Shown: positions 1-10,638 of the stretch, piece by piece | Numbering within the stretch: position 1 is the first letter of the stretch | How the letters are laid out: each line of letters begins with the position of its first letter | NCBI GenBank assembly: GCA_027943245.1 | Contig: JANDJZ010000215.1 | Span: forward strand, 1 to 27,867 | Direction of reading: 5' to 3' | Source of the DNA: Acanthamoeba sp. SK_2022b | Lineage: Eukaryota; Discosea; Longamoebia; Acanthamoebidae | Length of the DNA: 27,867 nucleotides | Made by a program: the position numbers and the translations under genes | The notes under the pieces: generated by a model | Told to the model about the DNA's origin: nothing | Seen by the model: the letters and a program-made list of their open reading frames with translations, nothing else | Database searches by the model: none

Positions 1-42
1 CGCCAGAGATCAGTAAACAGGTACAGTTAGGGAAACGTCGGC

Positions 43-1569
43 TTACTTGTTGCGAGTCCTAATCGTGTGCCATCGTGGAATGTCGGGGAAGCAAGCCAAG
101 AACGTGTTGACTGGTACTGGATGAAGAACAGTTTCCTCGTATCGAGGCTCTGAGGAAACCGTTGGCGCTGAGGTTGTAACCACACTGGGAGGCATCGTCA
201 GGTTTTGCCCAGGATTGCTAACGCAAGATCGCAGTGTAGCGAGGAACTCCTTGAACTTAGGGTTGCGCAGAGGCAGGACATATGCGCTCATAAATATCTT
301 TTGCAGCTGCTTAAAGTCCAGAGGCTGGTCATCTGGCGGCTCCTGCTTGCCGTCCACACTTTCATACCTCTGCACAAAGGGTGTACCCGTTCAATTTTGT
401 CAGAATTAGTTTGCTCAATCGTACCCAATCGCTCATTTTAAACCTGGTACATCATGAAGTAGGTGTAGGCGAAGGGGTACTGGATGTCGTCGGAAGAGCG
501 AAAATATCTCGAAGAGACTGTTTCAACTACTTTTGGCCATCTCCGCTGGAGAGCATCCATTATACGCCTGTTGATGAGGTACGGCACATGAGCAACCTCC
601 TGTTCAGTAACAAGCGATCAGTAAGAGGTTCACCTTCAGTCAACTCCCTCACAGTCCCTATACCCTGCGAGGTGCGGCTCCAAATTCGTCAAGGAGGCGA
701 CTTGTGTGGCGCAACATATCACCCCATTGACCTTCCAATTTGGTCACAGGGCCCCCGAGGTAAACCTGGTCATGGATTAGAACTGCCTGGTGGGAGATGG
801 ATACTGATGCTGACAGAACCTTATATCCGTGATCAGTGTAAAAATCGTCAATCGAGACTGGAGCGCCAAGGATGAAGTCATCATTGAAGAAGAGAAACTG
901 CTCTGAAAGGCCAGGAATGTGGTGCAGGTGCCCCTCTATGGCGTTGGAGGAAAAGGTAGGCAAGTGGTCCTTATTGGGAAATATCTCTTCGTGCGTCACC
1001 AGCCTTTGGCCCGAAGCGGTACCCATCAGTGGCAGTGCAAGCTGTGAAGGGGACACCGAAGCGGTACCTGATGCGCGGATGAGAGAGGTTCAGCCAATAG
1101 GGAACTTGACCGTTGGTGACAATGTAGATGTTCCTCACCCATGGCGCATTCTGCTCCACTGAACGGAGGGAGTACCGCAGCTCCTGACACTTATCATGAG
1201 AACCTCACCTTCCACGCGTCGTTGACTTGCATGTGAGGGAGAGCACCTCCTTGTCGTGAAAGCGACTCGTTGCAACACTTTGTGCGGGCAGCACTGCGGG
1301 CGGTCCTAGCCTTGGTCTTGAAGAGGCAGCAAATGCTGCTTCTGCTTTCCTGAGTTCTGTGACGGGTAAGACAGTCTGGGTGTGGTCGTGCAGAGCCAAG
1401 GGCCGGTACTCTCTCTAAAGTCAGGGTCGGAGCCGTTGACCCAAGTGTAAACGATATCCACCTCCAGTTTTTCGGTTGTGGTTGTTGTGGAGGAGATGAC
1501 CCATAAGAAAGAGATACAGCTGTTAACCGCCAACAGTAACCAGAGCGTGCGCCAGCTAGGTGTTCTCAT
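43..1569 (-). CDS. Stealth-family sugar-phosphate transferase (GNPTAB-like), multi-exon
   Basis: The start is taken at 1569, where a short basic head and a hydrophobic stretch (about residues 8-25) look like a signal anchor, placing the enzyme in the secretory pathway. Conserved Stealth blocks follow in order. CR1 is [15 protein letters not shown]2 is built from RFHDKE joined to ELRYSLRS, then [24 protein letters not shown] joined to [28 protein letters not shown] and [13 protein letters not shown]3 is [17 protein letters not shown] through [16 protein letters not shown]. Four introns can be placed by frame: 1246-1184, 1067-1004, 663-600 and 443-370, all GT-AG and 63-74 nt. One more must lie between CR1 and RFHDKE (about 1411-1260), but its ends are unresolved. 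Stealth proteins transfer sugar-1-phosphates; animal GNPTAB makes the mannose-6-phosphate lysosomal tag. The linker between CR1 and CR2 is far shorter than in GNPTAB. CR4 is not recognisable before the stop at 43-45, so the 3' end may be misjudged or continue past the left edge. Confidence 0.85.
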
Positions 1570-1754
1570 AGAGCGAAGTTGTTAGGATCTGCCCTAACAG
1601 CGGCCCACCTATCGGCTAAAAAAGAATCTTGCTGGATCACGGAATTGGTAGGGCCTTCCTTTTGGGGGCTTGTGTAAAAAGAAATATAAAAAGAAATATA
1701 AAAAGAAGGGAAAAGTAAAATAACAAAGAAAAACAAGCTTTTGTTCTGGGTAAA
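1570..1754 (+). promoter_or_regulatory. Shared divergent promoter with tandem TATA-like boxes
   Basis: Only 185 bases separate the divergent start codons of the Stealth gene (1569) and FANCL (1755). The segment carries an A-rich tandem repeat of period 12 containing two TATAAAAA boxes on the + strand, at 1685-1692 and 1697-1704, about 50-70 nt before the FANCL ATG. A TATA role is inferred from sequence and position. No start-site data are available. Confidence 0.4.
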
Positions 1755-3569
1755 ATGGAAGACCAACGTGGCCCGTCAAAGCGGCCGCGCCTCTTCTCCT
1801 CTGGCGCAGCAGCAGGCGCTGTGGCAGGGCAACCTCTGCTCACTCCCTCACCCTGTGGATATGTTGGCCTGCTCTCCACGGGCCCCTATGGACTTGTACT
1901 TGCCCCCCCCCCGCACGTCCGAGAGTGAAGGTGCGCCATGCTCACACAACACGTGCCAGGGCAAGGAGTGGGCCATGAGCGTGGAGTGGCCCCGTGTCCG
2001 GTGCTCCTCGGCCCTGCGTCGCCGTCTGGAGCCCCACCGACCCGCCCTCCGGCACGTACGTGAGTTGCTGCCTCTGTCCCTGCTCGTTGTGCAGGCGACT
2101 GACGTCAGCTGAAACCCCAGAGGTTGAACGAGAGCAAGGACGCCCACAGCTTCCTCCTCGAAATGGCCGACGTGCTCGTGCGTAGCGCTACCTTTCTCTT
2201 TCGCCTTGTGTCTGGTGTTGCCGCCAACTAGTTGTCGATGGTGTGTGGTGCAGAGCAAGACGGCAGGAGGCGGCGGGGCGGGCGGTTTGGGGGAGGGAGG
2301 GGCGCCCCGCGCGGGCGGGTTCTACAGCCGCGTCGTGAGCGAGATCGACGACGTCGGGTGGGCCAGGCTTGTCTCCGCCAACGACTCCCTCACGCGACTC
2401 ACCCTGCGCACCACGCACGTCTCGCCTTCGCAATCTAGTCACGCATTGCGGCAGCCCCTGACAGCACAGAGCTCCACTATTGTGTTGTGGCTGTGTGTTG
2501 TGGTTGTGGTTGTGGTTGTGGTTGTGGTTGTGGTTGTGGTTGTGGTTGTGGTTGTGGTTGTGGTTGTGGTTGTGGTTGTGTTGTTGTGTAGGGATGAGGC
2601 GGGTCGGGAGCACAGCCTCGAGGTCGAGCTGATGGCAGACCACCCGCGCACGGCGCCCGTGTGCACGAGCGACCTGCCGCAGGCGCTGGCCCTCCGGTGG
2701 GACCCGGCGCGCTCGACCCTCGCCGATGTCGTGCGGCAGTTCGAGGAGGCCCTGCGGGGCTACCAGGCCCTGTGGGCCGTTCTGGAGGACATCGACCGCA
2801 ACACGTGGGTCCTCGAGCCCGAACGACCCACCCTTGCCACCTCCATCCGCCGCATCGCTCTCGGTACGGGGCCACCATCCACCCACTCACTCACCGATCC
2901 CCTGCCACACACGCGCACACATCTCACACTGTCCGTGTCATCAGGCAATCACTGCTCGCTGCAGGTGGTGATCGACGCGGCGGCGCCGGCGTCGGTACCG
3001 CAGTGCCGCTTTCTGGGAAGCGAGACGCGTGTGTCGACCCTCCGCGACCACCTCAACGCCAACCTCCACCTCTGGTGAATACAGCAACCGAGCACGCCCC
3101 GTCGCGCCTCCCTCACCGAAGAGCGGCGCCATAGTGACCAGTCGGGGCTGACGCCTCGTCCGTGTGTTTGTGGGTGGGGGAGCGCCGCAGGGATGAGGGC
3201 GAGGCGTTTCACGTGAATTTGGGGCGGGTGCTGGGGTGCACGCTGCCCGGTAAGGACGCGGCGGCGACAGAGGACAGGGCGAGCATCGGGTGCGGCATCT
3301 GCTACGCGCTTCGGCTCAAGGGCGACATCCCCACCGTGCTGTGCTCGCTGGCCTCGTGCAACAAGGCTTTCCACGAGGCACGCCCACCACCCAATCTTCC
3401 ATCAACCCCACTGGTCTTATGCTTTGCGTGCGTGTGGGTGGATGGAATGGGCCAGGCGTGTTTGGTGGAGTGGTTGCGGGTGCTGCCGTCGACGCGACAC
3501 TCGTTCGGCACCCTGTTCGGGACGTGCCCGTACTGCTCCACCCAAATCATCGTCAAAACACGCTCCTGA
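1755..3569 (+). CDS. FANCL: E3 ubiquitin-protein ligase FANCL (Fanconi anaemia core complex)
   Basis: FANCL is the catalytic subunit that monoubiquitinates FANCD2/FANCI during DNA interstrand crosslink repair in the nucleus. The start MEDQRGPSKRPRLF is the first ATG after the TATA boxes. Conserved pieces then appear in family order. The N-terminal ELF-like helix is RLNESKDAHSFLLEMADVL. The central domains include FYSRVVSEIDDVGWARL, AGREHSLEVELMADHP, VLEDIDRNTWVLEPERP, SIRRIALG, QCRFLGSE and LNANLHLW. The C-terminal RING runs from CGICYALRLKGDIP through C-x-FH and CLVEWLRVLPSTRHSF to GTCPYCSTQI. At least six introns are needed; one (about 2419-2598) is mostly hexanucleotide repeat, and LHL-W continues into DEGEAFHV across a GTGAAT...CGCAG intron. 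The RING is interrupted after FHE by 3378-3455, which looks like a GC-AG intron. Exon limits between 1900 and 2260 are approximate. Confidence 0.92.
2497..2580 (+). repeat. (GTTGTG)14 hexanucleotide microsatellite in a FANCL intron
   Basis: There are fourteen uninterrupted GTTGTG units, followed by a degenerate TTGTTGTG tail that runs to the 3' splice region near 2591-2598. Both flanks align with FANCL protein, so the tract is intronic. It stays open as poly-Val in one frame and as His-Asn or Thr runs on the other strand. Those are repeat translations, not protein. Confidence 0.95.
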
Positions 3570-3693
3570 CCCGAGGTTGGCGAGAGCTATCAACGGGCGG
3601 CTTTGTTTTTTCTGGTGGGAAGGGTAGTTCTCTGGTGTTGGGTACTGAATGCCATTGCGCCACCAATGCCTTTAATCCCTATGCGTACCATCA

Positions 3694-3766
3694 GCCGTTG
3701 TAGCTCAGTCGGTAGAGCGCCAGACTTTTAATCTGGTGGCCGTGGGTTCGAGCCCCACCAACGGCG
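3694..3766 (+). tRNA. tRNA-Lys (anticodon UUU)
   Basis: A 73-nt cloverleaf folds cleanly. The acceptor GCCGTTG pairs with CAACGGC and is followed by a discriminator G. The D arm is GCTC-AGTCGGTA-GAGC. The anticodon stem CCAGA/TCTGG holds loop CTTTTAA, with anticodon TTT at 3727-3729. The variable loop is TGGCC and the T arm GTGGG-TTCGAGC-CCCAC contains the B box. There is no intron and no encoded CCA, as expected for a nuclear tRNA gene. It stands alone between FANCL and the membrane-protein gene. Confidence 0.96.
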
Positions 3767-3932
3767 ACAATCTTTTGGCGTAGCTGTGTCCCACGAGTTC
3801 CTGGCGTAGGGCTGCGCGCAAGTGCCCGTTGAGGTTGCGTTGCCGTTGCTCTCCCCTCACCAGCTGGCCCCGTTACTGAACTATGTACACGTGTATGTTG
3901 TGGTCACGCAAGATAATAAAAAGCCCGCGTCA

Positions 3933-4782
3933 TCACGAGAGGCCCCTCAGTTGCTTGCGTCGGGGCTGCAGTTCGATCTCGACGTCTTCGTCGCCGTCGC
4001 CCTCACCGCCGCCGATCTCGCTGTACTCGCCGCGCCCGCCCACGAAGGTGCCGTAGTCGTGCGATGCGGCGTTGATGGCTCCGCCGGGCGGCGGCCGCAC
4101 CTGGCCGTCACTGGCGGAACCAAACTTGAGCGCGGGCGCCCACAAGATGACCAGGTAGAAGAGGTAGGCCGCCACTAGGATGCACAGCACGCTCACCAGC
4201 AGGCTGCCGCCGAGCCATGCCCAGAAGGAGAACACGCTCACAAACTCCTTTTCCATGACCACGCTGGCGAGGTTGCGCGGGTCGTAGAAGCACTCGCGTG
4301 TCGAGTTGATCGGATTCTGGCGGAAGAAGCCGCGGGCCGTGCCCTCCTCCTGCCATTGATGGCCGGCGCGCCAGCGAGCCGTGGTGGTGACCAGCTCCAC
4401 GGCGTCCTCAGCGTGCTCCGGTAGTGGCTTGAAAGTCACCACCAGCTGGGGGCGCATCAGCGTGCGGCCTGCGTGCACGAAGGTGAGATGGCGAAGTAGT
4501 GAGGGAAAGAGGGGGGGGGGGCGTACAGCCGTGCGAGCAGCGAGTGCGTGTGGTGGCGGTGTGGTTGACGATGAGGCACTGGGCCGATACGAAGCTGAGA
4601 TTGGTGTGGCGAAGATCGGCCATACTGAGGGCTGCCAGGGTGAGCACGGCCACGCCGCACACGAAGGCCACGAGCCCCACCAGAGCCAACACCGCCAGCC
4701 CGCCCACCCCTCCGCCCGTTCCCTTGAGTTTCCTCCTCCACCACGCCGAACCCATCTTGGAAGATCGAGTCGGAGCCTCCAT
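3933..4782 (-). CDS. Two-pass membrane protein with extracytoplasmic Cys loop, family unknown
   Basis: The start MEAPTRSSKMGSAWW at 4782 gives a basic N-terminal tail and then a first membrane span (about GLAVLALVGLVAFVCGVAVL). A loop of roughly 120 residues follows, with Cys in SAQCLIVNHT and TRECFYDP and possible N-glycosylation sites (NHT, NST). The second span is about FWAWLGGSLLVSVLCILVAA. The acidic cytoplasmic tail ends in EDVEIELQPRRKQLRGLS. One 58-nt GT-AG intron (4526-4469) joins SHGC to RTLMRPQLVV in frame. The topology, and a CFY-x-P motif shortly before the second span, recall BK-channel beta subunits (KCNMB). The overall identity seen by eye is too weak to assign that function. 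It could equally be a lineage-specific surface protein. Confidence 0.75.
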
Positions 4783-5129
4783 GCTACTTCTAAACAAATC
4801 GATAAATCTCCTAAGATGCTGCTTCCAATTCGTCCTTGTGTTTGTTGTTCGGAAGTGTTGCAGCTGTACTAACGGACAACTGGCCCAGAAGCTACGGCAT
4901 GAGCCTCCGGGGTCTGCGGGGTCTGGCGCAATCGTGTCGGTTGACGTTGGGCGAGCAGAAAACAAGAAGATAAGGAGATGATGAGGCCATGGGTTTGTTG
5001 TAATTGCCAGTCTAAAAAGTACGTGTATTCGTAGTTCAACTAAAGGTGGGCACTAAGGCGGGGTGGTTGAAGCACGCTCGCGCCGGTGCTCTGGGCGCTG
5101 GCAATCCCAATGTCGCCAGCTACCTCGTT
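4783..5129. other. Intergenic region between membrane-protein start and ADH stop
   Basis: These 347 bases should hold the promoter of the membrane-protein gene (leftward) and the 3' UTR of the dehydrogenase gene, which ends at 5130. An open frame continues upstream of 4782 in phase to 4965, but it has no family resemblance and begins far from any clear signal, so the shorter start was preferred. No RNA gene or clear promoter box was seen. Confidence 0.5.
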
Positions 5130-6955
<1,826 letters not shown>

Positions 6956-7471
6956 GATTCACGCGGTTGTGTGGCGGTGGAGAACAGCGGTTCCAATACC
7001 CTCTCGCCTAAGAGGCCACCGCCTGTCCGCCACCTTAAATGGAACCCCTTTGCGCAAAAGCGAAACCTGATGGCAGGCCTTGCTGGCCAGACTGCTTTCG
7101 AAACTGAACACTATGGTACTAACCTACTGCATGCGCATCAGCTTCGGTCGTAGCATCAGCGGTGGTAGAGGCATAAGCAGGCATTGCATCACTGGAAGTG
7201 GTTCTCGTACAGTCGGCTGGTGTCACGGTGACCTTTCCACAATCACTCGCCGTTACAGGAGACAGGCCCAATGCTGAAGGCCGTCATAGGGTCGCAGTCA
7301 CTCAGCCATACGTGCAGAAGTACCTAATAGTGTCAGGGTGAAGAGGACCGAGTGGGAGTATGCTCTTTGAATCATTTCTTGCTGCTCGTTATGAAAAAAT
7401 TAAATTAAATTCTACCACGATTTTAGCCAGGCTTTTGCTTGGCGACAAGTCAGATCTTTGGAACTTTCGAG
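6956..7471. promoter_or_regulatory. Divergent intergenic region between ADH and PPCS genes
   Basis: This 516-base gap must carry the promoters of both divergent genes. Close to the ADH start are GC-rich inverted stretches (GTGGCGG near 6971 against CCGCCAC near 7028) that could pair. An A/T-rich patch at about 7393-7415 lies 55-80 nt before the PPCS start. No conserved box could be named, and the small open frames inside show no family resemblance. Confidence 0.4.
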
Positions 7472-9053
7472 ATGCAAGTACGCCCAACGCCAACGCCATC
7501 TCTTTGTTGTCTTGTTCGCTGACTCCTGCTCTTGCTTTTTGGTGGCTGGGCAGGTGCCGTCCACAGATGAAGAGCTGAAAGGGCGGCAGGCCGCCGACCC
7601 CGACCTCTTCTTTGCACAATCGCCTCCACCCACTGGTTTCGAGGAAACCCAGCGCTTGGTGACCGAATGGCTGCAGCTACACATCGCTGCTGGTCGCCGT
7701 GTCGCGCTCGTCACCGTACGACCCTCCCCCCACCAACTCCATGACATGAGCATGAGTGGGGTTGACACGCCAGCAGAGCGGCGGCACCACCGTGCCACTG
7801 GAGAAGAACACCGTGCGCTTCATCGACAATTTTAGGTACCACTGCCTTGTGTCGCCGCCTTCTCCTTTGCGCCATGTTGTCTCAAACCGGCGCCATACGC
7901 GGTGTACACAAGCGGCGGCAACCGTGGTGCGGCGAGCGCCGAGTATTTCCTGAGCCAGGGCTACGCCGTGCTGTTCCTCAACCGCAAGAACTCGCTGCAG
8001 CCCTACGCGCGCTACTTTGAGCTGCGCCACCCCACCGGCGACTTCATCGACTTCCTCACCGTTAACGAGAAGGGTGGCGTGGAGGGTGCGGCCCAGCAAT
8101 CTCCCTCCCTCACTCTCCCTCACTTTGGAGTTGATGGCGCTCTTGGACCTAAACCCTCTCTTCTATCATCACGCCCCCCCCCCCCATCGCGTGCAGTTTT
8201 CCACGAGTACGCACAGGTTGAGCGTGACGTCGCCAAGATTCTCACGGCCTTCAACGTCGTTCGCAAGGAGCAACGCTTGCTCAGGGTTCGCTACTTTGAC
8301 TCTGCCTCCCATAGCGCGGCTTCGAAGGCACAGGTCTCAACGCTCCACTATTTTCCCGTTCGAATAACCAGGTGAGGTTCGTGAGCGTGCACGAGTATCT
8401 CTTCCTGCTCAAGTTCATCGCCATTGAACTGAACAAGTGCGGCAAGAAGGGGCTCATCTACTCGGCCGCCGCCGTGTCGGACTTCTACATCCCCAACAGC
8501 GAGATGGTGCGCGTTTGCGGTCTTGGCGACGCTGGCGTTTTAATCGTTCTATTATTATTATTATTATTATTATTATTTATCTTACATAATTGCCTCCTCT
8601 CGCATCGCAGACCGAGCACAAGATTCAATCCTCTTCCAATCCACTGGGCTTGACCATCCACCTCTACAACGTGCCCAAAGTGCTCAACCTCATCACTAAT
8701 GTTTGGGCGCCGGACACCTTTGTGATCTCCTTCAAGGTACGCTTGGATATGGGTTGGTGAGGCATCCCGCGCTCCTTGAGACGCACAAGGACGTCTTTTC
8801 ACTTTCTGCATCATTTTCTTATGTGTCACAGTTGGAGACCGATGCAGAGATCCTCGCTCAGAAGGCCACGGCCGCGTTGAAGAACTACGGCGTGTCGCTT
8901 GTCGTGGCCAACATGCTGCAATCCTACCAGAAGGAGCTCCTCCTCTTCACCAAGGCAGGCGAACGGATCCCCGTGACGAAGGACGAGGACGCTGATATCG
9001 AGAGGAAGTTGGTGCAGATATGCATCGACCAGCACTCCGCTCACATGCAGTGA
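7472..9053 (+). CDS. PPCS: Phosphopantothenate-cysteine ligase (coenzyme A synthesis)
   Basis: The enzyme joins 4'-phosphopantothenate to cysteine, the second step from pantothenate to CoA, in the cytosol. It is the eukaryotic monofunctional type, without a fused decarboxylase. The proposed start is ATG-CAA at 7472, followed by a 76-nt intron (7478-7553) and [14 protein letters not shown]. Joined exons then give [18 protein letters not shown] and [21 protein letters not shown], matching the family SGGT and DNFSSG nucleotide-binding loops. [61 protein letters not shown] and TFVISFK follow. The C-terminal part [30 protein letters not shown] and [15 protein letters not shown] ends at 9053. About seven introns are needed, one with an ATT microsatellite. 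The order and all core motifs are intact; the first exon is the least certain part. Confidence 0.93.
8551..8577 (+). repeat. (ATT)9 microsatellite in a PPCS intron
   Basis: Nine ATT units lie in the intron between the exon ending [10 protein letters not shown] and the exon beginning TEHKIQSSS. On the opposite strand it reads as poly-Asn, which is not coding. Confidence 0.95.
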
Positions 9054-9084
9054 GAGCTCTGCCAACGAATAAGAAAATATTTTC

Positions 9085-9090
9085 TTTATT
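9085..9090 (-). terminator. Candidate AATAAA poly(A) signal for the 9115-10110 gene
   Basis: On the minus strand AATAAA lies 25 nt past the stop of the hypothetical gene, inside the 61-base gap to the convergent PPCS stop. On the plus strand an AATAAG stands a few bases after the PPCS stop. Assignment is from position and motif only. Confidence 0.45.
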
Positions 9091-9114
9091 TTTTTTTAGC
9101 TTTTCTTTTACCGG

Positions 9115-10110
9115 TCAGAGGGAGAAGAGAAGGGGTGGTGTTGTGGAGGGCGTGCTGGCCGAGCGCTGCCGCACCTGTAGGAGGTGGCGGAAGAACTCGT
9201 TGTCCTCGAAGCAACCGCTGCCGACGACGGGGCTCACGCCCAGCTGCTCCACTTGCTGTCGCTCCTCCTCCACCGCTTCGTCGCGGTAGCGCCTGAATCG
9301 CTCCTGCAGCTGCATCAGCTGGAGCGCGCCCGAGGCACACTTGATCATGCGGAAGCTCTCATCTCCGCATTTGTCGTTTAGCACCTCGTCCAGTAATCCG
9401 CTGCTCAATCTCTGCAATAGCTCTCCGACTTCCTCAGCATCTTCTTCATCTTCTTCTTCCTTCGCTCGCTCCGCCTCGACGTCCTCCAGCACGTCCCAGA
9501 ACTGATTCCATATGCCCCTTTCTTCGTCTTCTTGGCGTCGTAGCTCGGAGTTCTTTCGCTTCCTCTTCTCTTCGTGCTGATCCTTGATGCGTTGCACTTT
9601 CATCAATCGATCTGACTTCTCCTGCAGCGCGGCGCGCTGTTGGTGATCGAAGACGATCTTTGATGTTGAAAGATCCGTCATCGTTGTGCCCAGACGACCG
9701 CCATAGGGAGAGAGCGGCGGATGCGCGTAGCGGACCGGAGCCCTAGCCGCGCGCCGGACGTTTATCGGAGAAGTTGAAGTTGTAGAAGAGGAAGTGGAGG
9801 CGAAGGAGAGAGGCGGAGACATGATGGGAGATGTTGCGGACAGAGGAGGGGAAAGGGAGAGGAGGCTCTCGGCCACCTGAATGATGGCCCGGCCCTGGGC
9901 CGTGTCCCTCCTCTGTATCAGTACCGGTGACGTGTCCACCCGTCTCCTTCCCTCCGGTGACTTGATCGTCACGGCGGTGTAGGCGGACTGCAGTCCTGGT
10001 CTGCCCTGCCTCCTCTCGTGGGATATCTCCAGCCGTGGCTGTCCGACACTGTCGTTCGACTCCGCCACTGCGCGCGTCTTCGCCTTCTTCGCTCTCACCC
10101 ACATTGCCAT
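9115..10110 (-). CDS. Hypothetical protein with charged coiled-coil-prone C-terminal half
   Basis: This is an uninterrupted 331-residue frame starting MAMWVRAKKAKTRAV at 10110; the same frame is open further upstream but without a better start. The N-terminal half is rich in Ser, Thr, Pro and Arg (SPPLSATSPIMSPPLSF) and looks disordered. From about residue 160 a highly charged stretch (SDRLMKVQRIKDQHEEKRKR, then an acidic run of EEDEEDAEEVGELLQRL) is likely helical or coiled coil. It is followed by a second helical-looking block LQLMQLQERFRRYRDEAVEE. No known family was recognised. The lack of introns is unusual beside its neighbours. The frame length, a downstream AATAAA and a divergent partner make it likely to be real. 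Confidence 0.65.
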   Translation of the reverse strand: MAMWVRAKKAKTRAVAESNDSVGQPRLEISHERRQGRPGLQSAYTAVTIKSPEGRRRVDTSPVLIQRRDTAQGRAIIQVAESLLSLSPPLSATSPIMSPPLSFASTSSSTTSTSPINVRRAARAPVRYAHPPLSPYGGRLGTTMTDLSTSKIVFDHQQRAALQEKSDRLMKVQRIKDQHEEKRKRKNSELRRQEDEERGIWNQFWDVLEDVEAERAKEEEDEEDAEEVGELLQRLSSGLLDEVLNDKCGDESFRMIKCASGALQLMQLQERFRRYRDEAVEEERQQVEQLGVSPVVGSGCFEDNEFFRHLLQVRQRSASTPSTTPPLLFSL

Positions 10111-10638
10111 GCGTGTGTTGTGCGGGTTGTGAAGTGCTGTAGCAATGGACCAAGCGAAGAGGTCGGAGAGGTGAGGTAGTGTATTACTGTTGCCGCGTGT
10201 CGTTGGTTGTTGTTGTCGCGAGTGAGCAACGAAGGGGAGGTAATGCAAGAGCGTGTGCTTGAGGAGACAGAAGCGAACAACAGCTCCCCCCTTTCTGGCG
10301 GTGTGATTGAAACCAGTCGGAGAAGCAAAGGAAATGTGAGAGGGTGCAACATCCGCCCCTTTCGAGGGCCAATTCCAAAACTACGGGACCTCCCTCAACC
10401 CACAACAAAAGTGAACCAGCACCACGGTGCTCTTGCGCTGTGTGCTCGATGCCCAGGATCCTAGGTGATGATTACAACCGCGGTCCGTTTGGTCTGGTTT
10501 GTCGCCGCGTGACGGAGTTAGGAACTTCGATAGTTTCGTAAGCTTTTCCGAAACAGCATCTCATTTTGGAAAAAAAAGGCGCGAAAAAGAAGATCATCAA
10601 AAATAATAATAATTAAAAAAACAAACGCAACTGCTAAG
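10111..10638. promoter_or_regulatory. Divergent intergenic region upstream of the GCP gene
   Basis: These 528 bases separate the divergent starts at 10110 and 10639. The right end is A-rich (AAAAATAATAATAATTAAAAA at about 10598-10618) just before the GCP start, the kind of AT-rich patch expected near a promoter in this GC-rich genome. No named motif or RNA gene was seen in the rest. Confidence 0.4.

Noticed and set aside
2497..2580. CRISPR-like or centromere-like repeat array
   Set aside because: It is a simple 6-nt microsatellite without spacers.
2188..2886. Minus-strand frame with a long His-Asn repeat, and plus-strand poly-Val frame
   Set aside because: Both are translations of the intronic GTTGTG repeat; the flanks are FANCL exons on the + strand.
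3933..4782. Firm call as a potassium-channel beta subunit
   Set aside because: Only topology and one short motif agree; loop length and remaining cysteines do not clearly match.
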